64,000 nucleotides of DNA from Butyricicoccus pullicaecorum DSM 23266. Lineage in GTDB: Bacteria; Bacillota; Clostridia; Oscillospirales; Butyricicoccaceae. The translations under genes and the position numbers were made by a program. Of the stretch, positions 33,335-43,556 are shown in pieces. Numbering within the stretch: position 1 is the stretch's first letter; every line of letters begins with the position of its first letter. The notes under the pieces were generated by a model. It saw nothing but the letters and a program-made list of their open reading frames with translations, was not told the DNA's origin and did no database searches. The DNA lies in contig NZ_FUXW01000005.1 in NCBI RefSeq assembly GCF_900167005.1, positions 1-64,000 of the forward strand. The letters are read 5' to 3'.

Positions 33335-35833
33335 ATGCCCATCAAAGGACCGGGAAAGGAAATGCAGCGGCGCATGGCTGCGCTGGCTGCCGTCGCCTGT
33401 ACCATCGGTTTTTCCGCGGTTGTCGTGCGTCTGCTGTGGATGCAGGTGTATCAGTACGATTACTATAACACCAAGGCGAACTCGCTCCAGACCCGCGACA
33501 CGATCTTACAGCCCAAACGCGGCACCATTTACGACAGCAACATGACCGAACTTGCGGTCTCGGCCAGCACTGAGCGCGTCGAGATCTATCCCAATATGTT
33601 CCTCAGCAGCGACAATACCAACACCAAGGTACTGAAAATCCCGGTAGAGGAGCAGCAGGAGCGCGTCGCACAGCTGTTGTCCGACGTGCTGGGCGTGGAC
33701 TACAATACCGCGCTGCAAAAGGCACAGATGACCGATAAGCATGGTTTGAGTATCGCCTTTGGCGTGGAAAAAGAGGTCGCAGACCAGCTGCGCGCCAAGA
33801 TGACCGAGGCAAAGAAAGCCTATGACGAGGACACCAAGCGCATCCGGGCTAACGACGGACAGGGTACATACTCGGACGAGGCGTTTATTTACAGCGGTAT
33901 ACTCGGTTTTGTTGACGACTATCGCCGGTATTATCCCATGGGTTCGTTTGCCTCTCAGGTCATCGGCTTTATGAACGAGAGTGAGAATCCGACCGGTCAG
34001 TCGGGTATCGAGCTGCAGTACGAGAGCGAGCTTGCCGGCTCGTCCGGTCGTGTTGTACGCGCGGCAAACTCGGCGGGCGGCAACCTGCCGGTCGAGGCCG
34101 AGCAGTATGTCCCGGCACAGGACGGCAATTCCATCGTGCTGACCATCGACTCGACCATCCAGGAAATGCTGGAAAAGCAGCTGGAAACCGCACTGGCCGA
34201 CAACCCGCAGGCACGCGGCGGCGTATCGGGCATCGTTATGGACGTCAAGACCGGCGACATTCTGGCGCTGGCCGAGCTGCCCGACTTCGACCCCAATACT
34301 CCACGTATCATCAACAACGAACAGCAGATTGCGACCATGAAGTCCGATCTGGTGGAGACACTGACCGAAAAGGGCATGGACACGAACAACCTGCCCTCGG
34401 ACGAGTGGTTCAAGTCGGGTGGTGTCAACAACCTGAGCGAGAGCATCGCAAATAATGAAGAATATATCAGCATTCTGGACGATCTGCGCGTCACCGCGCT
34501 GAATGACATGTGGAAGATCAAGCCGGTTACCGATATGTATGAGCCCGGTTCGGTCTTTAAGCTGCTCACCGTCGCCTCGGCCTACGAGGAACAGGCGGTG
34601 GGCTCCAACAGCACATTCTTCTGCGGCGGTTCGCTGCGCGTCGACTCCGAGACCGTCATCAACTGCCATAAACGCGGAGGCCACGGCCAGCAGACCCTGA
34701 CCCAAGCACTCATGAACTCATGCAACGTCGCCATGATGCAGATTGTGTCTCAGCTGGGCGCGGATTCGTTCTATGAGTACTTTGACGCATTCGGCCTGCT
34801 CAATCGTACCGGCATCGACCTGCCGGGTGAACGTGACTCCATCGAGGGCATCGATATGCACACCCTGGAGTCCCTGCAAAAGACCAAAAGTACCCTGATG
34901 ACCGCGTCTTTTGGTCAGCGTTTTAAGGTTTCTCCCATTCAGATGCTGTCCACCGTCTGCGCCATTGTCGACGACGGCAAGCTCAAGACCCCGCACGTGG
35001 TCAAGGAGATTCTGAACGCCGACGGCACGGTCAAACAGTCCATCGAGACCGAGGTTAAGCGTCAGGTCATCTCGGCTGACACCTCGGCATATATGCGTGA
35101 GGCCATGGAAAAGGTCGTCTCCGAAGGTACCGGCCAGAACGCTTACGTTGCAGGCTACCGCATCGGCGGTAAGACCGCAACGTCCGAGCTGTCCCTGCCG
35201 GGTACCCCGACCGAGGATCAGCGCTTTACCGCATCCTTTATCGGTGTCGCACCCATGGACGACCCGCAGATCGCCGTTCTGGTCATCATCTCCGACCTGC
35301 CCTATGAGGCGACTCACGGCGGCGGTGCGATTGCCGCACCGGTTGTCGGCCGTGTCATGAATGACGTTCTGCCGTACATCGGTGTCGAGCCGGTATACGA
35401 CGAGACCGAGGCCGATCGCCGCGAGGTCAGCACGCCGCGCATCATCGACATGACCAAGGATGAGGCAGCTGCGGCAGCCGAGAGCGCCGGTCTGACCTAT
35501 CGATTCCTCGGCGAGGGCGATACGGTCAGCGATCAGGTGCCGAGTGCCGGCCAGAAGGTACCGGTCGACAGCCAGATGATCATTTATCTGGGCGACCGCA
35601 CCAAGACCACCGAACCGGTCACCGTGCCCAACCTGGTTGGCCGCGCACCTGAGGAAGTCGAGGCCGTTCTCAAGAACAATAACCTGTACCTGCGCCGCAC
35701 GGGCGTAGCGTCGAGCAAATACAACTGGCAGACGACTGCCATCAAGCAGAATCCTGCCGCGGGCACCAAGGTGTCGGTCGGCACGGTCATCGAGGTCGAG
35801 TTCTCCAACACCGAGGGCGTAAACGACCGCTAA
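33335..35833 (+). CDS. PASTA-domain transpeptidase PBP (FtsI/SpoVD type)
   Basis: 832 residues. Class B PBP crosslinking septal or spore peptidoglycan with the nearby FtsW. A membrane helix at about 15-35, a PBP dimer domain, and a transpeptidase domain with SVFK (Ser in EPGSVFKLLT, near 408) and S-C-N (near 462). The third motif reads KTA-T instead of KTG-T (GGKTATSEL, near 612). Two PASTA domains follow at about 694-752 and 757-825, as in SpoVD and PBP2x. GACGGAGGAA precedes ATG 33335. Whether it serves division, sporulation or both cannot be read. Confidence 0.9.
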   Translation: MPIKGPGKEMQRRMAALAAVACTIGFSAVVVRLLWMQVYQYDYYNTKANSLQTRDTILQPKRGTIYDSNMTELAVSASTERVEIYPNMFLSSDNTNTKVLKIPVEEQQERVAQLLSDVLGVDYNTALQKAQMTDKHGLSIAFGVEKEVADQLRAKMTEAKKAYDEDTKRIRANDGQGTYSDEAFIYSGILGFVDDYRRYYPMGSFASQVIGFMNESENPTGQSGIELQYESELAGSSGRVVRAANSAGGNLPVEAEQYVPAQDGNSIVLTIDSTIQEMLEKQLETALADNPQARGGVSGIVMDVKTGDILALAELPDFDPNTPRIINNEQQIATMKSDLVETLTEKGMDTNNLPSDEWFKSGGVNNLSESIANNEEYISILDDLRVTALNDMWKIKPVTDMYEPGSVFKLLTVASAYEEQAVGSNSTFFCGGSLRVDSETVINCHKRGGHGQQTLTQALMNSCNVAMMQIVSQLGADSFYEYFDAFGLLNRTGIDLPGERDSIEGIDMHTLESLQKTKSTLMTASFGQRFKVSPIQMLSTVCAIVDDGKLKTPHVVKEILNADGTVKQSIETEVKRQVISADTSAYMREAMEKVVSEGTGQNAYVAGYRIGGKTATSELSLPGTPTEDQRFTASFIGVAPMDDPQIAVLVIISDLPYEATHGGGAIAAPVVGRVMNDVLPYIGVEPVYDETEADRREVSTPRIIDMTKDEAAAAAESAGLTYRFLGEGDTVSDQVPSAGQKVPVDSQMIIYLGDRTKTTEPVTVPNLVGRAPEEVEAVLKNNNLYLRRTGVASSKYNWQTTAIKQNPAAGTKVSVGTVIEVEFSNTEGVNDR

Positions 35834-35854
35834 GTATAAGAAATGAGGTTCTCT

Positions 35855-37300
35855 ATGAAACTGAGAGATTTACTGAAGGATATCCCGTTCACCTACACCG
35901 CGGTCGATCTGGATATCGACATCCGCGAGGTGCGCTATGACTCGCGCGCCGTCCAGCCGGGTGACCTGTTCGTCGCCGTGCGCGGCTTCGCCACCGACGG
36001 CCATGCCTATATCGGCATGGCCCTCAAGAAGGGCGCGGTTGCAGTCGTGTGCGAGCAGGCCGGTAAGGGCATCCCGGCGGTCATCGTCCCCGATGCCAGA
36101 GCCGCACTGGCCGACATCGCGGGCAACCGCTTTGACCATCCCTCGCGCAAGCTCACCATGGTTGGCGTGACCGGCACCAACGGCAAGACCACGACCACCA
36201 CGCTCGTAAAGCACATTCTGGAAGCTGAGGGTCATAAGGTTGGCCTCATCGGCACCAATCAGAACATGATCGGTGACGAGGTCATCCCGACCGAGCGCAC
36301 CACGCCCGAATCCTATGAATTGCAGGCACTGTTTGCACGCATGGCCGAGGCTGGCTGCACGCACTGCGTCATGGAAGTCTCGTCGCACTCGCTGGTTCTC
36401 GACCGCGTGCGCGGCGTGCGCTTCGCCGTCGGCGCGTTCACCAACCTGACTCAGGATCATCTGGACTTCCATAAGACCATGGAAGCTTACCGTGAGGCCA
36501 AGGCCAAGCTGTTCACGATCTCCGACAAGGGTGTCGTCAATCTCGACGACCCGGTTGCAGACAAGATGCTCGCGGACGCGACCTGCCCCTGCCTGACCTT
36601 CTCGGCAGACAAGGACGCTGCCGACCTGTCGGCTAAGAATATCGAGCTGGGCGCGTCGGGCGTGTCCTTCGTCGCAGCCACCCGCGACGCGATTGCCCGC
36701 GTATCGCTGGGCATTCCCGGTCACTTCTCGGTCGAGAACGCGCTGGCAGCGCTGGGCGTGTGCGTCGCTCTGGGCGTACCGCTCGAGCACGCGGCCCGCG
36801 CACTGGGCACCGCGCATGGCGTTAAGGGTCGTGCCGAGGTCGTACCGACCGACACCGACTACACCGTACTCATTGACTACGCCCACGCACCCGACGGCGT
36901 GTCCAACATCCTGCGCACCGTGCGCGGCTTTGCCAAGGGCAGAGTGATTGCACTGTTCGGCTGCGGCGGCGACCGCGACCGCACCAAGCGCCCGATCATG
37001 GGTCATCTGGCAGCCGAGCTGTCCGACTACTGCATCGTCACCTCGGATAACCCGCGTACTGAGCAGCCCGAGGCCATCATCGAGGATATCGTAGCCGGTA
37101 TGAAGGCTGCCAAGGTGCCGGTGGACGTGATCTGTGACCGCCGTGCGGCCATCTATCACGCGCTGGACATCGCCCAGAAGGACGACGTCATCGTGCTCAT
37201 GGGCAAGGGTCACGAGACCTATCAGGAGATCGACCACGTCAAGCACCATATGGACGAGCGCGAGATCGTGGCAGATTATTTCAAGGAAAAGAACGTATAA
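35855..37300 (+). CDS. murE: UDP-MurNAc-tripeptide synthetase MurE
   Basis: 481 residues. Adds the third stem-peptide amino acid. ATP loop GVTGTNGKTTTTTLV near 107-121. The substrate motif DNPRTEQP (near 391-398) is the D-N-P-R version of meso-diaminopimelate-adding enzymes, so the wall is probably of DAP type. GAGGTTCTCT precedes ATG 35855; an in-frame ATG 12 bases upstream lacks a ribosome site. Confidence 0.96.
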   Translation: MKLRDLLKDIPFTYTAVDLDIDIREVRYDSRAVQPGDLFVAVRGFATDGHAYIGMALKKGAVAVVCEQAGKGIPAVIVPDARAALADIAGNRFDHPSRKLTMVGVTGTNGKTTTTTLVKHILEAEGHKVGLIGTNQNMIGDEVIPTERTTPESYELQALFARMAEAGCTHCVMEVSSHSLVLDRVRGVRFAVGAFTNLTQDHLDFHKTMEAYREAKAKLFTISDKGVVNLDDPVADKMLADATCPCLTFSADKDAADLSAKNIELGASGVSFVAATRDAIARVSLGIPGHFSVENALAALGVCVALGVPLEHAARALGTAHGVKGRAEVVPTDTDYTVLIDYAHAPDGVSNILRTVRGFAKGRVIALFGCGGDRDRTKRPIMGHLAAELSDYCIVTSDNPRTEQPEAIIEDIVAGMKAAKVPVDVICDRRAAIYHALDIAQKDDVIVLMGKGHETYQEIDHVKHHMDEREIVADYFKEKNV

Positions 37301-37344
37301 AACGGTTTTGCCGATAAAAAGAACAAAAAGGGGCATAGAAAGAG

Positions 37345-38718
37345 ATGCAGCAATTTACCCTGTCAGAGGCTGCGGCCTGGACGGGCGGCACATGCACGGC
37401 CGACCCGGTCATCACAAGCGTCGTGCGTGACGCGCGCGAGGCAGGCCCGGGGAGCCTGTTCGTGGCGATCAAGGGCGAGCGGTTCGACGGACATGACTTT
37501 ATTGGTCAGGCCATCGAGCGCGGCGCCGCCGCAGTTCTGACCCACCGCAAGGACGAAACCTATTCGATTCCCGCACTCTACGTCGAGGATACCCGCCAAG
37601 GCCTGCTCGACCTCGCGGGCGGATACCGGGCGCAGTTTGACTGCCCGGTTGTCGCGGTCACCGGTTCGGTGGGCAAGACGACCACCAAGGAGATGATCGC
37701 GTCGGTGCTGTCCGAGCGATACGACACGCTCAAGACCCAGGGCAACCTGAATAACACCATCGGTATGCCGCTGACCGCGCTTGAGATGGACGAAAACACC
37801 GAGGCTGCGGTCTTTGAGATGGGCATGTCGGCTTTTGGCGAGATCGCGGCGATGGCGGCCTGCGGCCAGCCCAATATCGCGGTCATCACCATGATCGGCA
37901 CCTCTCACATCGAGTTTTTGGGCTCGCGTGAGGGCATTTGCCGTGCAAAGATGGAAATTCTCGAGGGATTGGCCGCACGCGGCGGCATCGCGGTGTTAAA
38001 CGGCGACGAGCCGCTCTTGTGGGAGCAGAAAGACCGCCTGTTCGGCCGCATCGTGTGGTTTGGACAGAACAACCCGGGCTGTGAGTTCCGCGCCGAGGAT
38101 ATCTCGTGCACCGACGGCACGCTGCGCTTCACGCTCATCTGGCCGGAGGGCAGAAAGACAGTCGAGGTCGCGTCTCAGGGCACCCACAACGTGGGCAACG
38201 CACTGGCGGCGGCTGCCTGCGGCTGGCTGCTCGGCCTGGACGGCGACGACATGGCGGCAGGCCTTGCCGCTTATCGCCCGGTCGGCATGCGCGAGCAGCG
38301 CTATGAGAAGAACGGCTTTGCTATCTATCAGGACTGCTACAACGCAAGCCCGGACTCGATGGAAGCCGCGCTGCGCGTGCTCGGTGAGATGGCGGGGGGG
38401 CGCCGCTTTGCCGTGCTCGGCTGCATGGGCGAGCTGGGCGACTACGCGCCCGACGGCCATCGCAGAGCCGGACGGGCAGCGGCACAGTACGCCGACTACC
38501 TGTTCGCCTACGGCCCGGACACCGCGTACCTCAAGGAGGGCGCAGTCGAGGCCGGTATGGACGCGGCACGCATCGCGTGCTTTGACACGCACGAAGCGCT
38601 GGCTGAGGCGCTGCGCGCGGCGGCACAGCCGGGGGATGCACTGCTGTTCAAGGGCAGCCGTGCGATGAAAATGGAAAATGCTTTGAAACTGTTCCTGGGG
38701 GAGGAAGTTGAATCATGA
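37345..38718 (+). CDS. murF: UDP-MurNAc-pentapeptide ligase MurF
   Basis: 457 residues. Joins D-Ala-D-Ala to the tripeptide. ATP loop TGSVGKTTTKEMI near 109-121; NNTIGMPLT near 134-142 is family-typical. It begins 44 bp after murE, and its stop overlaps the mraY ATG by 4 bp. Confidence 0.95.
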   Translation: MQQFTLSEAAAWTGGTCTADPVITSVVRDAREAGPGSLFVAIKGERFDGHDFIGQAIERGAAAVLTHRKDETYSIPALYVEDTRQGLLDLAGGYRAQFDCPVVAVTGSVGKTTTKEMIASVLSERYDTLKTQGNLNNTIGMPLTALEMDENTEAAVFEMGMSAFGEIAAMAACGQPNIAVITMIGTSHIEFLGSREGICRAKMEILEGLAARGGIAVLNGDEPLLWEQKDRLFGRIVWFGQNNPGCEFRAEDISCTDGTLRFTLIWPEGRKTVEVASQGTHNVGNALAAAACGWLLGLDGDDMAAGLAAYRPVGMREQRYEKNGFAIYQDCYNASPDSMEAALRVLGEMAGGRRFAVLGCMGELGDYAPDGHRRAGRAAAQYADYLFAYGPDTAYLKEGAVEAGMDAARIACFDTHEALAEALRAAAQPGDALLFKGSRAMKMENALKLFLGEEVES

Positions 38719-39722
38719 AAACCATCCTGCTCGCGGCGATTGTCGCCTTTGTGGTGACCGCCGTCATCGGCAAGCCGGTCATTCGCTGGCTGCAAAAGCA
38801 GAAATTCGGCCAGAAGATTCTGGAAATCGGCCCGAAGTGGCACATGAATAAGCAGTACACCCCGACCATGGGCGGCTTTATGTTCATGATCGGTATTACG
38901 GTCGCCATGCTCGTGACCGCCATTGCGCTCGGTGTGTTCACCGGCGGCAGCGTGGGCGTGGGCAGCTTTTTCTCGGTCTGGCTGCTGGCTGTGGCTTACG
39001 GCTGTGTCGGCTTTGTCGATGACTGGGCCAAGATCAAGAAGAAGGAGAACGCCGGCCTGACCCCCAAGCAGAAGCTGCTTTTGCAGATCGTGGTCGCAGC
39101 GGTCTTCGTGTCGCTGCTGCATCTGGCGGGCGATCTGCCGATGGCCGAGAACGGCGGCGTGTACCTGCCCATTCCGGGCACCGGCATCACGCTGACCCTG
39201 CCATGGATTGTCTATCTGATCTTCGCGATCTTCGCCATCGTGGCAGAGAACAACGCGGTCAACCTGACCGACGGCATCGACGGCCTGGCAGCAGGCGTCA
39301 CCCTGCCGGTTGCGGTGTTCTTTACGGCACTCAACTACGCCGTGGGCAACCTGGGCGCGACCGTGTTCGCGGGTGCGCTGATCGGTGCCCTGTGCGCCTT
39401 CCTCATTTATAACTTTAACCCGGCCAAGGTCTTTATGGGTGACACCGGCTCGCTGTTTTTGGGCGGTGCGGTCGCTGGTCTGGCGTTTGCAGCCGGTCAG
39501 CCGCTGCTGCTCATCCCGGTCGGCCTCATCTACCTCATCGAGACCGTCTCTGTGGTCTTGCAGGTGACCTACTTTAAGGCCACCCATGGCAAGCGCCTGT
39601 TCAAGATGGCGCCCATCCATCATCACTTTGAGATGTGCGGCTGGGGTGAGAAAAAGATTGTATTCGTGTTTGCGGGTATTACGGTTGTTATGTGTATCCT
39701 GTCCTGGATGCTGGTAGCGTAA
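38715..39722 (+). CDS. mraY: phospho-MurNAc-pentapeptide transferase MraY
   Basis: 335 residues, about ten membrane helices. Makes lipid I. Catalytic motifs FVDDW near 100, NLTDGIDGLAAG near 179-190 and FMGDTGSL near 241-248; terminal APIHHHFE near 299-306. Translationally coupled to murF. The next gene is ftsW: murD, usually found here, is missing. Confidence 0.97.
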   Translation: MKTILLAAIVAFVVTAVIGKPVIRWLQKQKFGQKILEIGPKWHMNKQYTPTMGGFMFMIGITVAMLVTAIALGVFTGGSVGVGSFFSVWLLAVAYGCVGFVDDWAKIKKKENAGLTPKQKLLLQIVVAAVFVSLLHLAGDLPMAENGGVYLPIPGTGITLTLPWIVYLIFAIFAIVAENNAVNLTDGIDGLAAGVTLPVAVFFTALNYAVGNLGATVFAGALIGALCAFLIYNFNPAKVFMGDTGSLFLGGAVAGLAFAAGQPLLLIPVGLIYLIETVSVVLQVTYFKATHGKRLFKMAPIHHHFEMCGWGEKKIVFVFAGITVVMCILSWMLVA

Positions 39723-39749
39723 CGGCCACCCGCTGGAAAGGAGCCCTGG

Positions 39750-40943
39750 ATGAACGCAAATCCAACATCAGGCGGCATGCCCATGCGGATGCGGCGCGAA
39801 AAGCAGGCCGCACCCAAGCACGCCGCGCCCAAGGCGCACCGCCTGGACACGCGTGCGCTGATCGGTATTATACTGCTGCTGGTGGTCGGTCTGATCGCGC
39901 TGTTTTCGGCCAGCTATCCGGCAGCCATCAGCAAGTTTAACGACGGTACGTTCTTTGTCAGACGACAGGGACTGTATGTTCTGGTCGGCTTTGTCGCCAT
40001 GCTGGTCATCTCGGGGATCGACTATCATGTCTATCTGCGCTTTCAAAAACCGCTGTTTATCTTCTGTATCGCGCTTTTGATCTTGGTACCGCTGGTCGGT
40101 GTCGATCACAACGGCGCGAAGCGCTGGATTGAGCTGCCCGTTCTGGGTGAATTCCAGCCGTCCGAGCTGATGAAGGACGCGGTCATCATTTCGTTCTCGT
40201 ACTACGCCGTGCGCTACGGTGACCGTGTGCGCAAGATCCGCGGCGACCTGCCGTTTTTCGGTGCGCTGGCGCTGATCGCCGGACTGCTGTACCTCGAGCC
40301 GCATCTGTCTGCGACCATCATTATTTTTGGTATCGGTCTGGCCATCCTGATCGTGTCGGGCATGAAAGTCTGGTACTTTCTTCCGCTCGGCATCGTCGTG
40401 GGCGCAGCCGGTACCTGGTATATCACGACACAGGGCTACGCAAACGCGCGTATCAAGGCCTGGCTCGACCCCTTTGCCACCTATGAACTGTTCCGCGGAG
40501 ACGGTTGGCAGGGCGGCAACAGCCAGATCGCCATTGGTTCGGGCGGATTCTGGGGACTGGGTCTCGGACAGGGCAGACAGAAGCACCTCTACTTGCCCGA
40601 GCCGCAGAACGACTTTATTTTCTCGGCTTGGTGCGAGGAGATGGGCTTTATTGGCGCACTTCTGGTGCTTGTGCTGTTCGCCTTTCTGATCTATCGGTGC
40701 TACTATATCGCCTTCCACGCGCCCGACAAGATGGGCTGCCTGATCGCGACCGGTATCGCCACCAAGCTTGCCATTCAGACGCTGGTCAACCTCTGGGTTG
40801 TCACCGGCCTGTTCCCGGTTACCGGCGCATCGCTGCCGTTTTTCAGCTACGGCGGCACCGCACTGCTCATGCAGATGGGCGAAATGGGCATTATCCTGAA
40901 TATTTCACGCTATATGCGCCCCAGTGAAAAGCGAAGGGGCTAG
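39750..40943 (+). CDS. ftsW: SEDS glycosyltransferase FtsW/SpoVE
   Basis: 397 residues. Polymerises lipid II together with the PASTA PBP. A basic cytoplasmic tail of about 30 residues precedes ten membrane helices; signatures NGAKRWI and EFQPSELMK near 122-148, PEPQNDFIFS near 285-294 and PFFSYGGTALL near 361-371. FtsW and SpoVE cannot be told apart by sequence alone. GAAAGGAGCCC precedes ATG 39750. Confidence 0.93.
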   Translation: MNANPTSGGMPMRMRREKQAAPKHAAPKAHRLDTRALIGIILLLVVGLIALFSASYPAAISKFNDGTFFVRRQGLYVLVGFVAMLVISGIDYHVYLRFQKPLFIFCIALLILVPLVGVDHNGAKRWIELPVLGEFQPSELMKDAVIISFSYYAVRYGDRVRKIRGDLPFFGALALIAGLLYLEPHLSATIIIFGIGLAILIVSGMKVWYFLPLGIVVGAAGTWYITTQGYANARIKAWLDPFATYELFRGDGWQGGNSQIAIGSGGFWGLGLGQGRQKHLYLPEPQNDFIFSAWCEEMGFIGALLVLVLFAFLIYRCYYIAFHAPDKMGCLIATGIATKLAIQTLVNLWVVTGLFPVTGASLPFFSYGGTALLMQMGEMGIILNISRYMRPSEKRRG

Positions 40944-40959
40944 GGGGAGAGGAAATTCT

Positions 40960-42081
40960 ATGAAGCTGTACATTACCGGCGGCGGCACGGGCGGACATGT
41001 AACACCGGGTCTGGCCATCGCACGTTATTTTGAGAGCAAGCGCCCGGATGCCGAGGTGCGCTTTGCGGGTACGAGCAAGGGCATCGAGTCTCGTCTGGTG
41101 CCGCGTGAGGGCTATCCGCTCGACACCATCGAGATCACCGGCCTGCGCCGCTCGTTCAGCCCGTCGGCCATCGGCCACAATGTAAACGCGCTGCGTCAGG
41201 CGATGGCATCGGTCGGCACGGCAAAGAAGCTGCTCCGCAAGGCACAGCCCGACGTGGTCATCGGCTGTGGCGGCTATGCTTCGTTCCCGGTCGTCTCGGC
41301 GGCGCAAAAGCTGGGCATTCCGACCGTCCTGCTCGAGGTCAACGCCTATCCGGGTATCACCACCAAGATGCTGGCCAAGAAGGCCGACAAGGTGCTCATC
41401 TGCTTTGAGGAGGCACGTGAGCTTGTGGGCGGCGGCGACAAGGTCGAGCTGACCGGCTCGCCCGTGCGCGGTGAGATCGTGTTTGCCGACCGTGCGAAAG
41501 CCCGTCAGAAGTTGGGACTTTCGGACAGTGACCGCCTGGTCGTGTCGTTCTGGGGCTCGATGGGTGCCAAGTACATGAACGAGCACATGGCAGGCATGCT
41601 GGCGCTGGAGACCCGTCAGGGCAGCAGCTTCCGTCACATTCACGCGACCGGTTCGGCGGCTTTCCAGTGGCTGCCCAAGATGGCGTGCGAACAGGGCGCA
41701 AAGCTGTCCGGCGGCAACATTGAAGTGACCGAATATATTTACGATATGGCATCGTACATGGCAGCGGCCGATCTGGTCATCTGCCGTGCCGGTGCCGCCA
41801 CCATCGGCGAGCTGTGCGCACTGGGCAAACCGTCCATCATGGTGCCCTCGCCCTACGTGGCCGAGAACCATCAGGAGAAGAATGCGCGTGCGCTCGAGCA
41901 TGCAGGCGCGTGCGAGGTGCTGCTGGAGAAGGACGCGACCCCGCAGACGCTGCTCGAGATGGCCGAGCGCCTGCTCGCGGACGATGCCCGTCGGGCAGAG
42001 ATGAGCCGCGCAGCGGCAGGCCTTGCGCAGCTGGACGCAGGCGAAAAGATCTACCAGCAGATTCTGTCGGTCCTGCGCTGA
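40960..42081 (+). CDS. murG: UDP-GlcNAc transferase MurG
   Basis: 373 residues. Converts lipid I to lipid II at the inner membrane face. N-terminal glycine loop TGGGTGGHVTPGLAIA near 6-21; C-terminal UDP-GlcNAc site RAGAATIGELCALGKP near 273-288. GGGGGAGAGGAA precedes ATG 40960; an upstream in-frame start lies in ftsW and is rejected. Confidence 0.96.
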   Translation: MKLYITGGGTGGHVTPGLAIARYFESKRPDAEVRFAGTSKGIESRLVPREGYPLDTIEITGLRRSFSPSAIGHNVNALRQAMASVGTAKKLLRKAQPDVVIGCGGYASFPVVSAAQKLGIPTVLLEVNAYPGITTKMLAKKADKVLICFEEARELVGGGDKVELTGSPVRGEIVFADRAKARQKLGLSDSDRLVVSFWGSMGAKYMNEHMAGMLALETRQGSSFRHIHATGSAAFQWLPKMACEQGAKLSGGNIEVTEYIYDMASYMAAADLVICRAGAATIGELCALGKPSIMVPSPYVAENHQEKNARALEHAGACEVLLEKDATPQTLLEMAERLLADDARRAEMSRAAAGLAQLDAGEKIYQQILSVLR

Positions 42082-42112
42082 CCCGCGCGGACGGACAGGG
42101 AGAGGGTTCGGT

Positions 42113-43372
42113 ATGGCGAAGAGAGAGAACGAGCGCGCGCAGTCGGGAGAAAAGCGGGAGCAGCTGACCGGTCTTGACCGGTTTGCTGTGCCCGAGCGCA
42201 CCCCGACGCAGACCGGGGGCAACCGCCGAACGGGCGAAAACCGGGCGAAACGCGCTTCCAAACAGAAGAAACAGACGGCGAGCCGGTCAGGGAGTGCGCC
42301 CGCAAAGACGCAGACGGCGCAGCCGTCCGGAAAGAGAACACAAGCAACGCAGGGGACACAGCCGTCTAAGCGCCCGAGCGGTCAGAGTGGCATGACTGCA
42401 AGGGTGCAGGGCACGCAGAAGCTGACCCCGCAGAAACAGGGCGTGACCCAGAGACCGCTGGGCGGCGGACGCACCGGGCGCGACCGCGTGCAGCATTTGC
42501 GCAAGATCGTGCGGCGCAAGGAGCGCCGTGCACGGCTGACCAAGATCATTGCGGTTTTGCTCAGTCTGGTGTGCGGCGTGCTGGCGCTGACCGCCTTTTT
42601 CCGCGTCGAGCAGTTGGAGATCGTGGGATTGACCCGCTACGAAACGCAGGACGTGCTGAACACGTTCGGCATCAAGCAAGGGGACAACCTGTTCTTCTGC
42701 GACAGCCTGCGCGGTCAGAAACGGCTGCTTGCACAGTATCCGTACTTTGAGAGCGTGTCGGTCGAGCGCGACCTGCCCAGCCGTATGGTCGTGACCGTCA
42801 AGGAGGCACAGCCGATCGCGGCGGTCAACAGTACGCAGGGCGGCTGGTTCGTGCTGGACAAGGACTGCCGTGTGCTGGAGCGCACCGATCAGGAAGGCGC
42901 AAAGGACGCAGCCGAGGTGCTCGGCCTGCGCACACCGGGTGCAGAGCCCGGTCAGACGCTGCCAGCCGAAGATCCCGACGTGCTCGAAGCGCTCAAGACA
43001 CTGGCGAACGGTCTGGATAAGGTCGGGCTGGGCGGAAAGGCAACGCTCTATAACTTGCAGGATTTGGACAGCATCTGGTTTTTGTACGAGGAACGCTTTG
43101 CCGTGTGCGTGGGCGATACCAAGAATCTCGACCACAAGCTCGCCATCTTGCAGGCGCTTGTGACCGGCGATCAGTTCAGCCCGTCGGACAAGGGTTCGAT
43201 CAATCTGGCGCTCGGTGACCGTGCGATCACAAACACCAGTTTGTCAGCCGGAGAGGTGGAAAAAACCGCACGCGGACAGGCCACCATCCAGCATATTGAA
43301 AACACGTCTGATGACACCGAGGGAGAAAGCGATCAGGACACCTCGGACAGCGATTCTTCGGAGGAAGAATAA
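42113..43372 (+). CDS. ftsQ: division protein FtsQ/DivIB
   Basis: 419 residues. A long basic, Gln/Thr/Lys-rich cytoplasmic region (about 1-135), one membrane helix near 142-162, then a POTRA domain starting FFRVEQLEIVGLTRYETQDV near 161-180, and a beta domain. The C-terminal 35 residues are very acidic and Ser-rich. The cytoplasmic tail is several times longer than in Bacillus DivIB. GGGAGAGGG precedes ATG 42113. It scaffolds FtsL/FtsB. Confidence 0.88.
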   Translation: MAKRENERAQSGEKREQLTGLDRFAVPERTPTQTGGNRRTGENRAKRASKQKKQTASRSGSAPAKTQTAQPSGKRTQATQGTQPSKRPSGQSGMTARVQGTQKLTPQKQGVTQRPLGGGRTGRDRVQHLRKIVRRKERRARLTKIIAVLLSLVCGVLALTAFFRVEQLEIVGLTRYETQDVLNTFGIKQGDNLFFCDSLRGQKRLLAQYPYFESVSVERDLPSRMVVTVKEAQPIAAVNSTQGGWFVLDKDCRVLERTDQEGAKDAAEVLGLRTPGAEPGQTLPAEDPDVLEALKTLANGLDKVGLGGKATLYNLQDLDSIWFLYEERFAVCVGDTKNLDHKLAILQALVTGDQFSPSDKGSINLALGDRAITNTSLSAGEVEKTARGQATIQHIENTSDDTEGESDQDTSDSDSSEEE

Positions 43373-43426
43373 TCCGGAGGGGCAGACAGAAAAATAAGTT
43401 TTTTTCGCAAAATGACCGGCAACATC

Positions 43427-43455
43427 TTGCCAAATTGCGCAAAAAGCTGTAAAAT
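43427..43455 (+). promoter_or_regulatory. ftsZ promoter
   Basis: TTGCCA, 17-bp spacer, TAAAAT, with a leader of about 95 nt, so ftsZ can be expressed apart from the dcw run. Confidence 0.75.
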
Positions 43456-43556
43456 GAAAAGAAATGGGGGATGTGCGCCCATTTCAGGAAAACAGCCTAT
43501 CAAAAAGGATTTTAAGATATCGAAAATTTGCGAATTTACATACGGAGGACGGCATA

